From Streptomyces sp. A 4/2 (GTDB lineage: Bacteria; Actinomycetota; Actinomycetes; Streptomycetales; Streptomycetaceae): DNA of 64,000 bases. Location of the stretch: the NCBI RefSeq assembly GCF_940670765.1, contig NZ_CALNVW010000008.1:1-64000 (forward strand). The letters run 5' to 3'. This document shows positions 45,171 through 53,107 of the stretch, piece by piece (positions within the stretch are counted from its first letter, which is position 1; the number at the start of each line of letters is the position of its first letter). The translations under genes were made by a program, and so were the position numbers. A model generated the notes under the pieces. It was not told the origin of the DNA and made no database searches. It saw only the letters and a program-made list of their open reading frames with translations.

Positions 45171-45205
45171 GGGATGCCGGGTGACAGGCCCCGTTTGAAG
45201 AGACG

Positions 45206-46159
45206 ATGGAGAGCATTCGGATGCCGTACACCGCGAACCGCACCCGGCCCCGCTGGTGGACAGAGATCCTGGTGCTCGCTGTCGTCTACACCGCGTACTC
45301 CTCGGGCAGGCTGCTCGCCCGGGGCAACACGGAGGACGCGGTCGAGCACGGGCTCTCGCTGCTCCGGGCCGAGAAGTTCCTGCACATCAACATCGAACAC
45401 CCGCTGAACAGGCTGTTCACGCACACCCCGGCGCTGGGGATACCCGCCGACTTCATCTATGCCTCGCTGCACTACGTGGTGACCCCGGGCATCCTGATCT
45501 GGCTCTTCCGGCGCCGTCCCGTGCAGTACCGGGTGGCACGCACCTGGTTGATGATCTCCACGCTGCTCGGCCTGATCGGCTTCACGCTGGTACCGACGTG
45601 CCCGCCACGGCTGCTCGCGCCGGCCGAGGGCTTCGTCGACACGATGGCCCAGTACAGCTCGTACGGCTGGTGGGGCAGCGAGGCGAGCGCGCCGCGCGGG
45701 CTCGGCGGGATGACCAACCAGTTCGCGGCGATGCCCAGCCTGCATGTGGGGTGGGCGCTGTGGTGCGGGGTGATGCTGTGGCGTTACGGACGTACGCCGC
45801 TGACCCGGACGCTGGCCGTGCTCTATCCGCTGACCATCACCTTCGTGGTGATGGGGACGGCGAACCACTACCTGCTCGACGCCCTGGCGGGCGTCGCGGT
45901 GATGGGTGTCGGACTGCTGCTCACCCGGCCCGCGGTGCAGCTGACCGACCGAATACGGGCGCGGTTCTCCTCCGGCACCTCTGACACTCCTGACGTACCG
46001 GCCCCGGTTGTCAGTGGCGGATGCAAGACTTCCGCAGGTGAGCGATTCCCCGGGCAGCGGACCTCCTCCGCCTCAGCAGCCTCCGCGGCCTCCGGAGCGG
46101 CCTCAGCCGGTTCCCCGGCCGAAACCGCGGACGACGGCACTCCGACAGCGGCTCGCTGA
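45206..46159 (+). CDS. PAP2/AUR1-like membrane phosphatase or inositol-phosphoceramide-synthase-like protein
   Basis: 317 residues, about six transmembrane helices. The PAP2 motifs are AAMPSLHVGWALWCGVM (C2, His) and TANHYLLDALAGVAVMGV (C3, His and Asp), the AUR1-like spacing. The start MESIRMPYTANRTR follows GAAGAGA. The last 60 residues are a low-complexity Ser/Ala tail (SAASAASGAASAGSPAE), and this part overlaps the following nuclease gene in another frame for about 120 bp. It acts at the membrane on a lipid phosphate or head group. Whether the tail is translated as such, or the nuclease start is further downstream, is unclear. Confidence 0.85.
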   Translation: MESIRMPYTANRTRPRWWTEILVLAVVYTAYSSGRLLARGNTEDAVEHGLSLLRAEKFLHINIEHPLNRLFTHTPALGIPADFIYASLHYVVTPGILIWLFRRRPVQYRVARTWLMISTLLGLIGFTLVPTCPPRLLAPAEGFVDTMAQYSSYGWWGSEASAPRGLGGMTNQFAAMPSLHVGWALWCGVMLWRYGRTPLTRTLAVLYPLTITFVVMGTANHYLLDALAGVAVMGVGLLLTRPAVQLTDRIRARFSSGTSDTPDVPAPVVSGGCKTSAGERFPGQRTSSASAASAASGAASAGSPAETADDGTPTAAR

Positions 46160-47228
46160 GCTGCGCGGACCGGCCGTCCCGCCACAGCCGCTGGACGCCC
46201 GCGCCCTGGCGGCCCTCGCCGCCAACCCCGGCTGCGAACGGCGCGCGCTGCTCGACGGCGCCGGGGTGAACAAGACGGTCCTCGCGAAGGCCCTCGGAGC
46301 GCCCTCGGCCTTCGGCCAGTCCCAGTTCGCGTTCATGCGGGGCAATGCCTTCGAGGCCAAGGTCAAGGCGGACGGCGGGGCCGAGCTGATGCGGCTGCTC
46401 GCGGAGCGGATGGGCACCGCCGAGCCGGTGGACGTCACGGTCCCGGACCTTTCAGCGGCGGGGCCCGAGGGCCGGGCCGCCCGTACCGCACTGGCTCTGC
46501 GCGAAGCGACCTCGGCGGCTCCGCACGGGGGCTGGACGCTGCTCGACCACCCCATGCTGGCGCTGGAGGTGGCGGGCTCCCCCGCCTATCTGGAGCCCGA
46601 CGCGGTGGTCGTGGACCCGGCGGGCCGCTGGACCGTCATCGAGATCAAGTCCTTCCCGATGATCGACGCGTCGGCGGACGCGGCGAAGGTGGGCGCGGCG
46701 GCGCGCCAGTCCGCGGTGTACGTACTGGCGTTGGAGCGGATCGCGGCCCTGGTCGAGGGCGCTTCGGTGCACGACCGCGTCCTGCTGGTCTGCCCGAAGG
46801 ACTTCTCCAACCTGCCGACGGCGTCGGCCGTGGACGTACGCAAGCAGCTCTCCGTCACCCGTCGCCAGCTGGCCCGGCTGACCCGGATCGAGGACATCGC
46901 GGCGGCCCTGCCCGAGGGCACCACCTTCGACCCCGGCCTGCCGCCCGGGGAGCTGACGGCGGCGGTCGAATCGGTGGACGCGGCGTACGCACCGGAGTGC
47001 CTGGCCGCGTGCGAACTGGCCTTCCACTGCCGGGAACGGTCGCGCGCGGCGGGCGCCGTGGAGTCGCTGGGCCGCGGGGTCCGCGGTGAACTCGGCGGCC
47101 TGACGACGGTCGACGCGGTGCTGGCCGCGGCCCGGGGCGAAGCGGGTGACCCGGCGGACCCGACGGTGGCGGCGCTGCGGAGGGCCGCGGCGCTGCGGGC
47201 CGAGGCGCTGGGGGGTGCGGCGTGCTGA
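46038..47228 (+). CDS. RecB/Cas4-type nuclease with predicted 4Fe-4S cluster
   Basis: 396 residues from GTG 46038 (VSDSPGSGPPPP); the start is uncertain (GTG 46014 possible) and the front is Pro-rich. Nuclease motifs follow the RecB/Cas4 order: G102-N-A-F-E106, Asp188 in YLEPDAVVVDP, E202-x-K204 in VIEIKSF, and Q224-xxx-Y228 in AARQSAVYVLAL. A cysteine sits before the core (C66 in ANPGCERRALL) and three after it (C321-x3-C325-x5-C331), the one-plus-three layout that holds a 4Fe-4S cluster in Cas4, AddB and Dna2. It should cut DNA ends. It is followed by an unknown protein and a Dna2-like helicase, suggesting a three-part machine. Confidence 0.85.
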   Translation: MSDSPGSGPPPPQQPPRPPERPQPVPRPKPRTTALRQRLAELRGPAVPPQPLDARALAALAANPGCERRALLDGAGVNKTVLAKALGAPSAFGQSQFAFMRGNAFEAKVKADGGAELMRLLAERMGTAEPVDVTVPDLSAAGPEGRAARTALALREATSAAPHGGWTLLDHPMLALEVAGSPAYLEPDAVVVDPAGRWTVIEIKSFPMIDASADAAKVGAAARQSAVYVLALERIAALVEGASVHDRVLLVCPKDFSNLPTASAVDVRKQLSVTRRQLARLTRIEDIAAALPEGTTFDPGLPPGELTAAVESVDAAYAPECLAACELAFHCRERSRAAGAVESLGRGVRGELGGLTTVDAVLAAARGEAGDPADPTVAALRRAAALRAEALGGAAC

Positions 47229-47285
47229 CGCCGCGTGGGTGCGTGCTGACGCCGCGTGGGTGCTGCGTGCTGACGCCGCGTGGGT
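47221..47285. repeat. three 20-21-bp direct repeats after the nuclease gene
   Basis: CGTGCTGACGCCGCGTGGGT (plus G in the first two copies) starts at 47221, 47242 and 47266. The first copy covers the nuclease stop codon. Confidence 0.9.
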
Positions 47286-47442
47286 CCGGTCCTGCTGTTC
47301 CCGGGGCGCCGTCCTGTGCGGGCGGGCGGCCGGGTGACGCCGGGAGGACCCGCGCCGCCGAGCCGCCCCGCGCCACTGATGAAACGCGCGCCACCGAGGG
47401 AACGCGTGCTGTCGAGGCAACGCGCGCCGCCGAGGAGACCCG

Positions 47443-49053
47443 ATGTCCCTGATCACCACGCTGGCCCGGCTGGAGGCCGTCCGGGACGGGCGTGCCCGGC
47501 CCACCGCCACCGTGCGCCACCGCCATCTCGCCGAGCACCCGCTCGTCCTCGTACCGCTCACCACCGCGGGCGAAGCGGGCGCCCCGCTCGGCGCGCTCGT
47601 CGGGACCGATCCCGGGGAGCCCCGGCTGCTGATCGTCGCCCAGCCGCGCGACCGGGACCTGCGGTTCGCCTTCCTCGCGGAACTGGCCGAGGCCGTCCTG
47701 CCGTACATCGAGGCGTACGCCGACGACGTGGAGGCCGCCGAGCGCTCCGAGGCGGACCCGGAGACCGGCAAGAAGGTCAAGGTCGAGGTCGAGCTGTGCG
47801 CCGATGCCCCGCAGCTGATCGTGCCGGGCCGGGCGGGCATCGACTTCGTACGGCTCCTCGGGCGCTCGATGCGTTTCCGGCGCACCGCCGAGGAGGACCC
47901 GGAGGCGCCCTATCCGGCGCCCCCGCGCGTCCCCCTGCTGGGCCGCTGGATGACGCATTTCGGTGAGCGTGCCCGGGTGCCCGGGTCGTCGCTGCTGCTC
48001 GCCACGACGGATCTGCTCAACCGCCACTGGGCCACCGGGCAGAGCAGTCTGGAGGACCAGCACCTGGGCGCGCTGCTCGCCTGGATCGACCCGGGGGCGG
48101 GCGAGTCGGGCGCGGAGGCCGCGCTCCGGGCGGAGCTGGAGCGGGACCGGGAGGGCCAGTTGGTCTGCCCGCCCGCCGGACCGGCCACCGACCCGGCGTT
48201 CGACAACGGGCTGCTGGCTCCTGCCGTCGAGCGGTACGACCGGGCCCGTGCGGCGCTGGCCGCGGCCGAGGACGGACCGGCCGCCGACGACCGGCTCGGT
48301 GAACTGACGGCGGCCGAGCGGGAGATCCGCCGACTGCTGGCCGGACAGCTGCGCCCCACCTGGGACGCCGTGTGGCGCGGCCTCGGGCTGCTGCGGGAGC
48401 TGCCGGAAGGGACCAGGGCGGACGGGCGGTGGACCCGCGACCGCTGGTCGTTCACCGGCCACCGCGACCGGGTGCGGGCCGGGGAACCCCCACAGCCGCG
48501 GCACGACGACGCGGTGACCGCCGCGCAGAAGCTGGCCTCGCGGGAGGCCGCGCAGACCCAGCTCGACGCCCAGGAGGCGCTGGACGATCCGCTGGTGATG
48601 GCGGGGCGGCGGCTCGCGGGCGAGGCGTTCGCCGGTGAGGTGACGGAGGTGGTGATGGCCTGGAGCGAGTCGAAGCGCCCGAGCCCGCGCCCCTTGATCA
48701 CGTTCCGCACGGAGGACACCCCCCATCTCGACGGGCGGGCCAAGGTCCACCGCACGCAGCCGGGCGACCCGCCGAAGACGCAGAGCGCCGAGTTCGTACG
48801 GTACGAGGAGGACGGCTCCCTGGTGCTGCGGCTGGTCAACGGCATGGGCCGCGCCAAGGATCCGGCGCCGGGGACGGTGCCGGAGAAGGGCGACCGGCTG
48901 TGCTGGACCCTGTTCGAGCACAGTTCGCGTGGCGGGCCCGAACTGCCCGCCCAGGAGGACACCCCGTGGACCCACGGCGGGCCACCGGGCGCCACCGGCG
49001 CGTCCGAAGGCTCGACGATCCCCGACCCCGTCACCCCGGAGGACCTGCTGTGA
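47443..49053 (+). CDS. middle protein of the nuclease-helicase operon, unknown function
   Basis: 536 residues, ATG with GAGGAGA upstream. No signal peptide or membrane segment. I recognise no family by name. The first 180 residues have beta-rich parts (VRHRHLAEHPLVLVPLTTA; LLIVAQPRDRDLRFAFLAEL) with an acidic segment. The centre (about 190-420) is long helices with charged heptads (ERYDRARAALAAAEDG; LTAAEREIRRLLAGQLRP). The C-terminal part (HLDGRAKVHRT, AEFVRYEEDGSLVLRLVN) resembles a small beta-barrel, perhaps OB- or SH3-like. It overlaps the helicase start by 4 bp (GTGA), so the two are made together. It may be the bridging or DNA-binding subunit of the complex (inference). Confidence 0.8.
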   Translation: MSLITTLARLEAVRDGRARPTATVRHRHLAEHPLVLVPLTTAGEAGAPLGALVGTDPGEPRLLIVAQPRDRDLRFAFLAELAEAVLPYIEAYADDVEAAERSEADPETGKKVKVEVELCADAPQLIVPGRAGIDFVRLLGRSMRFRRTAEEDPEAPYPAPPRVPLLGRWMTHFGERARVPGSSLLLATTDLLNRHWATGQSSLEDQHLGALLAWIDPGAGESGAEAALRAELERDREGQLVCPPAGPATDPAFDNGLLAPAVERYDRARAALAAAEDGPAADDRLGELTAAEREIRRLLAGQLRPTWDAVWRGLGLLRELPEGTRADGRWTRDRWSFTGHRDRVRAGEPPQPRHDDAVTAAQKLASREAAQTQLDAQEALDDPLVMAGRRLAGEAFAGEVTEVVMAWSESKRPSPRPLITFRTEDTPHLDGRAKVHRTQPGDPPKTQSAEFVRYEEDGSLVLRLVNGMGRAKDPAPGTVPEKGDRLCWTLFEHSSRGGPELPAQEDTPWTHGGPPGATGASEGSTIPDPVTPEDLL

Positions 49054-50480
49054 CGACCTTCGACCCCACCACGGCGGCCGGTCCTGCTGCGGCCGGTCCT
49101 GCGGTGGCCCGTGCTGCGGTGGCCGATCCGTCGCGTGCCGGCCGTCCCACGGCGGCGTTCGATCCCGGCGCCGAGGCGGCCCGCGCGACAGCGGCCGTGC
49201 TGGACGACACGCTGCACGGCACGGCCCGCGGTGTGGTCGTCGACTCCCCGCCGGGCGCGGGCAAGTCGACGCTGGTGGTGCGTGCGGCGCGCGAACTGGC
49301 CGCGGCGGGGCGGCCCCTGATGGTGGTCGCCCAGACCAACGCCCAGGTCGACGACCTGGTGGTCCGGCTCGCCGGGAAGGACCCCGACCTGCCGGTCGGC
49401 CGACTGCACAGCAGCGACCCCGACCCGTACGACAAAGCACTCGACGACCTGGCGAACGTCCGCACCTCGGCCAAGGCGGCCGACCTCGCGGGACTGGACG
49501 TGGTGATCTCGACGGCCGCGAAGTGGGCGCACGTCAAAGGCGTCGAGCCGTGGCGGCACGCGATCGTCGACGAGGCGTACCAGATGCGGTCGGACGCGCT
49601 GCTGGCCGTGGCGGGGCTCTTCGAACGGGCGCTGTTCGTGGGCGATCCCGGCCAGCTCGACCCGTTCAGCGTGGTCGGCGCCGAGCAGTGGGCGGGACTG
49701 ACGTACGACCCGTCGTCCAGCGCGGTCTCCACGCTCCTGGCCCACAACCCGGAGCTGCCGCAGCACCGGCTGCCGGTCTCCTGGCGGCTGCCCGCCTCGG
49801 CGGCGCCGCTGGTCTCGGACGCGTTCTATCCGTACACGCCCTTCCGTAGCGGTACGGACCACGGCGACCGGCGGCTGACGTTCGGGGTCGCCTCCGACGG
49901 ATCGGGCCCGGACCGGGTGCTCGACGAGGCGGCCGAGTCGGGCTGGGGCCTGCTCGAACTGCCCGCCCGCCACACACCGCGCACGGACCCGGAGGCGGTA
50001 CGGGCGGTGGCACTGGTGGTCCGCAGGCTGCTGGACCGTGGCGGCGCCGCGGTGAGTGAGCAGTCGCCGGATCCGGTACCGCTGACCGCGGACCGGATCG
50101 CGGTCGGCACCGCCCACCGCGACCAGGCGGCGGCAGTCCGGGCGGCGCTCGCGGAACTGGGCATCACCGAGGTCGCGGTCGACACGGCGAACCGTCTCCA
50201 GGGCCGGGAGTTCGACGTCACGGTGGTTCTGCACCCGCTGTCGGGGCGCCCGGACGCGACGGCGTTCCACCTGGAGACGGGCCGCCTGTGCGTCCTGACC
50301 TCCCGGCACCGGCACGCGTGCATCGTGGTGTGCCGGGAGGGCGTGGCGCAGCTGCTCGACGAGCACCCGTCGACGGAGCCGGTCCAGCTGGGGGTCACGG
50401 TCAAGTTCCCGGACGGCTGGGAGGCGAATCACGCGGTGCTGGCACACCTGGCGGAGCACCGGGTGCGATACCGGCCGTAG
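49050..50480 (+). CDS. SF1B (Upf1/Dna2-like) DNA helicase
   Basis: 476 residues from GTG with SD GGAGGA. An Ala/Pro-rich N-terminal 45 residues precede a complete superfamily 1 ATPase: Walker A DSPPGAGKSTL (K72), Ia AQTNAQVDDL, Walker B VDEAYQM (D174, E175, Q178), III VGDPGQLDPF, IV SWRLPAS (R246), V VDTANRLQGREFDV and VI LCVLTSRHRHA. DEAxQ with GDxxQLxP is typical of Upf1/Dna2 helicases. It is small for the family and lacks the nuclease and beta-barrel domains of Dna2, which the two genes just upstream could supply. It probably unwinds 5' ends for processing. Confidence 0.88.
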   Translation: MTTFDPTTAAGPAAAGPAVARAAVADPSRAGRPTAAFDPGAEAARATAAVLDDTLHGTARGVVVDSPPGAGKSTLVVRAARELAAAGRPLMVVAQTNAQVDDLVVRLAGKDPDLPVGRLHSSDPDPYDKALDDLANVRTSAKAADLAGLDVVISTAAKWAHVKGVEPWRHAIVDEAYQMRSDALLAVAGLFERALFVGDPGQLDPFSVVGAEQWAGLTYDPSSSAVSTLLAHNPELPQHRLPVSWRLPASAAPLVSDAFYPYTPFRSGTDHGDRRLTFGVASDGSGPDRVLDEAAESGWGLLELPARHTPRTDPEAVRAVALVVRRLLDRGGAAVSEQSPDPVPLTADRIAVGTAHRDQAAAVRAALAELGITEVAVDTANRLQGREFDVTVVLHPLSGRPDATAFHLETGRLCVLTSRHRHACIVVCREGVAQLLDEHPSTEPVQLGVTVKFPDGWEANHAVLAHLAEHRVRYRP

Positions 50481-50537
50481 GAGCTGTCCGGCCCTGATGC
50501 GCCGGACAGCCTCATGGTGACCGGACCGGCGGCGGCC

Positions 50538-51260
50538 CTACGGTGTCCGGACCGCCGGCCGGGCGACCTCGGCGGCCAGCGCGGTCACCCGGGTTCGGGC
50601 CGCCGCCAGCGAGCTCGCCGCCAGCGGCCGGAACCGGGCCAGGTGCGGCACGAGCCCGGCCAGGGTCATCTCGGCGCTGACGAGACGCAGACCGTCCTCC
50701 GCCATGCCCAGCTTGCCGAAGTAGGCCCGCAGGTACGGCGTTTGGAAGTCCCAGGCCTCCTGCGGGGTGCCCGGACCGTAGGCACCGCCCCGCGTGCTGA
50801 CCACCACCACCCTGGTACGCCGCAGCAGGCTGTCCCCGGTGTCCGGGTCGGTGAACGCCCCGGGGAAGCTCACCCGGTCGATCCATGCCTTCAGCGAGGC
50901 GGACACCGCGTAGTTGTACATCGGGGCGCCGATCAGCACGGTGTCGGCCGCCAGCAGTTCGGTGATCAGGGGGCGGGTGAGCGCCCACTCCCGCTTCTCG
51001 GCCGGGCTCTCCGTCAGCGCGTCCACTCCGGCCGGCGGGACGAGGCCGTGTTCTTCCACTCTGCGGCCGAGGGCGCAGTAGGCGCTGTCCAGCGGCGGTA
51101 CCGGGTCGGCGGCCAGGTCCCTGTACCGGTAGCCGGCCGGGCCGTGCGCTGCCTGCCAGGTCTCCGCGAACAGTGCGGTCAGCTGCCTGCTGACCGAACC
51201 GCCGGAACGGTCGGCACTGGAATCCAGGTGCAGCAAGGACGTCACGGGGCCATCTGCCAC
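50538..51260 (-). CDS. FMN-dependent NADH-azoreductase/quinone reductase
   Basis: 240 residues from GTG 51260 (VADGPVTSLLHLDSSADRSG), with AGGAGA 8 bp away. The flavodoxin-like fold of AzoR is plain: LLHLDSSADRSGGSVSRQLT, LLAADTVLIGAPMYNYAVSA, then SLKAWIDRV; VVVVSTRGGAYGPGTPQ binds FMN phosphate and ring. It reduces azo compounds or quinones with NADH. The frame stays open upstream through three 18-bp repeats, each giving a GTG with its own AGGAG, so initiation could occur at several points up to 51314. It is divergent from the sigma factor gene. As an oxidoreductase beside an ECF sigma factor it is a likely member of its regulon. Confidence 0.88.
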   Translation of the reverse strand: MADGPVTSLLHLDSSADRSGGSVSRQLTALFAETWQAAHGPAGYRYRDLAADPVPPLDSAYCALGRRVEEHGLVPPAGVDALTESPAEKREWALTRPLITELLAADTVLIGAPMYNYAVSASLKAWIDRVSFPGAFTDPDTGDSLLRRTRVVVVSTRGGAYGPGTPQEAWDFQTPYLRAYFGKLGMAEDGLRLVSAEMTLAGLVPHLARFRPLAASSLAAARTRVTALAAEVARPAVRTP

Positions 51261-51266
51261 TACTGG

Positions 51267-51322
51267 CTCTCCTGTCACTGCTGGTTCTCCTGTCACTCCT
51301 GGTTCTCCTGTCACTTCGATCA
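51267..51322. repeat. three 18-bp repeats holding TGTCAC boxes
   Basis: The unit CTGGTTCTCCTGTCACTS repeats with exactly 18-bp spacing. TGTCAC is at 51273, 51291 and 51309. On the minus strand each unit reads GTGACAGGAGAACCAG, a start codon plus SD. Confidence 0.9.
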
Positions 51323-51335
51323 GGTTGCGTTCGTC
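51309..51335 (+). promoter_or_regulatory. predicted ECF-type promoter of the sigma factor gene
   Basis: TGTCAC, a 17-bp spacer, then CGTC. This matches the promoter form known for SnoaL-tailed ECF41 sigma factors (TGTCACA...CGTC). It suggests autoregulation of the sigma factor 38 bp downstream. Confidence 0.6.
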
Positions 51336-51372
51336 ATGAGAGGTGACGGAGCAGGACGGCGAAAGGTGACCG

Positions 51373-52290
51373 GTGGACGCGCGCGAGGGACTGGCAGAAC
51401 GATTCGAGGCCCAGCGTGGTCAACTGCGCGCGGTTGCCCACCGGATGCTCGGCTCGGTGGACGAGGCCGATGACGCCGTGCAGGAGGCATGGCTCCGCCT
51501 GGGCCGGGTCGATGCCGGAGAACTGGACAACCTGGCCGGCTGGCTGCGGACAGTGGTGACTCGCATCTGCCTCGACATGCTGCGTTCCCGCAGGTCACGA
51601 CGGGAAGACCTGGCCGAGCAGCAAGTACTGGACCATGCGCTCGCCCCCCTCTCGAACGCGAACACCACTCACGGTGACGGAAGCACTCCGGAGGACGAGG
51701 CGCTGCTGGCCGACTCGGTGAGCCGGGCGCTGCTCGTCGTGCTGGACACACTGGCCCCCGCCGAGCGGATCGCGTTCGTGCTGCACGACATGTTCGCCGT
51801 CCCGTTCGAGGAGATCGCGCCCGTCGTGGGACGCACCCAGGGCGCCACGAAGAAGCTCGCCAGCCGTGCACGGCTGAAGGTGCAGGGCAGTCCCGTGGTC
51901 CCGGCGGCCGAACTCGCCCGGCACCGTCGGGTCGTCTCGGCCTTCCTCGCCGCCGCACGGGCCGGTGACCTCACCGCGATTCTTGCGGTGCTGGCCCCCG
52001 ATGTGGTGCGCCGTGCCGACCCCAGCGCCTTGCCACCGGGCGGAGCGGCCGAGGTGCGCGGCGCACGGGCCGTCGCGGAGGGGACAGCGGCGCTCGCCCA
52101 CCGGTCCCGGCTCGCCGAACCGGCGCTGGTCAACGGCACCGTGGGAGCCGTGGTGGCCCCGCGGGGCCGCCTGCTGTTCGCGCTGACCTTCACCATCGAG
52201 AGTGACAGGATCACCGAGTACGAGGTGATCGCCGACCCCGCCCGGCTCCGGCGCCTGGACCTCGCCGTCCTCGACCGACCGGGGACGTAG
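51373..52290 (+). CDS. SigJ-like ECF sigma factor with C-terminal SnoaL-like domain
   Basis: 305 residues from GTG (MDAREGLAERFEAQRGQLRA). Sigma2 is about 10-75 (LRAVAHRMLGSVDEADDAVQ, DNLAGWLRTVVTRICLDMLR). Sigma4 is about 115-170 (TLAPAERIAFVLHDMFAVPF, then EEIAPVVGRTQGATKKLASR). An NTF2/SnoaL-like domain fills the rest (RHRRVVSAFLAAARAGDLTA; GRLLFALTFTIESDRI). No anti-sigma gene is nearby: in this class the C-terminal domain does the regulating. The WLPEP motif of canonical ECF41 was not seen, so the exact group is open. A TGTCAC...CGTC promoter lies just upstream. Confidence 0.92.
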   Translation: MDAREGLAERFEAQRGQLRAVAHRMLGSVDEADDAVQEAWLRLGRVDAGELDNLAGWLRTVVTRICLDMLRSRRSRREDLAEQQVLDHALAPLSNANTTHGDGSTPEDEALLADSVSRALLVVLDTLAPAERIAFVLHDMFAVPFEEIAPVVGRTQGATKKLASRARLKVQGSPVVPAAELARHRRVVSAFLAAARAGDLTAILAVLAPDVVRRADPSALPPGGAAEVRGARAVAEGTAALAHRSRLAEPALVNGTVGAVVAPRGRLLFALTFTIESDRITEYEVIADPARLRRLDLAVLDRPGT

Positions 52291-52407
52291 GACGTTGTCC
52301 TCCCCCGCGGGCCGGGGTAGGAGCCGTACGACGGCGGCGCCGGGGGAGGCCCCCTTGCGGGGCGCGGGACAATGGACGGTGGTCCGGAACCCGGAACCAC
52401 GCACTCC

Positions 52408-52467
52408 GGCCCGGCACCGCAACACCGCACAAGCAGTGGCCCGGCACCGCAACACCGCACAAGCAGT
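52408..52467. repeat. perfect 30-bp tandem duplication
   Basis: A 30-bp unit starting GGCCCGGCACCGCAACACCG occurs twice without a single change, 45 bp before the next gene's start. It is likely a recent slippage event. Confidence 0.95.
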
Positions 52468-52512
52468 ACAGAGCGACGCACAGCAGAGCGACACGCACAG
52501 CAGGAGGCACAC

Positions 52513-52854
52513 ATGGCGGAGCCCGAACAGCGCGAGCGCAAACCCCGGCCCGCACCTCTGCTCTTCGAGCCGTCGGAGGCCGCCGCCGACCCCGAGCACT
52601 TCTTCGACCTGGAGTCCATCGAGGACCCCGCGGCCCTCCTCGGCCGGGCGACGGAGCTGACGCTGGCCTTCCGTGCCGCGACCGACCGGGCGGTCGAGTT
52701 CCAGGCGATGGCCGCTGCCCAGCTCGCCGATCCCCGGCGCTTCGACCGGCTCACCACGGCGGACATCGCCGAGCGTGCGCACTGGACCGAGGACTACGCG
52801 AAGAAGATGGTGGAGTTCGGCCGGGACCTCCTGCGCGGCGCCCCGCCGTCCTGA
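52513..52854 (+). CDS. small conserved hypothetical protein
   Basis: 113 residues, acidic and helical, with SD AGGAGG and ATG (MAEPEQRERKPRPAPLLFEP). The body (DPEHFFDLESIEDPAALLGR, AVEFQAMAAAQLADPRRFDR, DYAKKMVEFGRDLLRG) shows regular helix patterns but no motif I can name. It looks cytoplasmic. Codon use is normal, so it is probably a real gene of unknown function, preceding a repeat-filled gap. Confidence 0.7.
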   Translation: MAEPEQRERKPRPAPLLFEPSEAAADPEHFFDLESIEDPAALLGRATELTLAFRAATDRAVEFQAMAAAQLADPRRFDRLTTADIAERAHWTEDYAKKMVEFGRDLLRGAPPS

Positions 52855-52955
52855 AAGCGCCGCCGCCCTGAAAGCGCCGCCGTCCTGGAAGCCCCGCCGT
52901 CCTGAAGCCCCGCCGTCCTGAAGCCCCGCCGTCCTGAAAGCGCCGCCGCCGCAAA
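52847..52955. repeat. GCCGTCCTGAAGCCCC minisatellite, about seven copies
   Basis: Copies of CCGTCCTGAAGCCCCG or its variant with AAAGCGCCG repeat every 15-17 bp. The first copy contains the preceding gene's stop codon (TGA within CCTGA), and later copies repeat it. Confidence 0.9.
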
Positions 52956-53107
52956 GCGGACTCCGAGGCTCCGGCGCCCGTCCCGTGTCATGACTTGGCT
53001 TGGCATATGCCCTATGACGGTGCGCAAGATACGCCCTCCCGCCGCCCCTGTCCCGATTTCCGCCAACCCCCCGGAGCGGAACCGTCCGTGCCGGTAGATC
53101 TGTCGGC

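Noticed and set aside
46452..47885. 477-residue minus-strand frame over the nuclease and middle genes
   Set aside because: Arg/Ser/Pro-rich shadow of the plus-strand coding frames.
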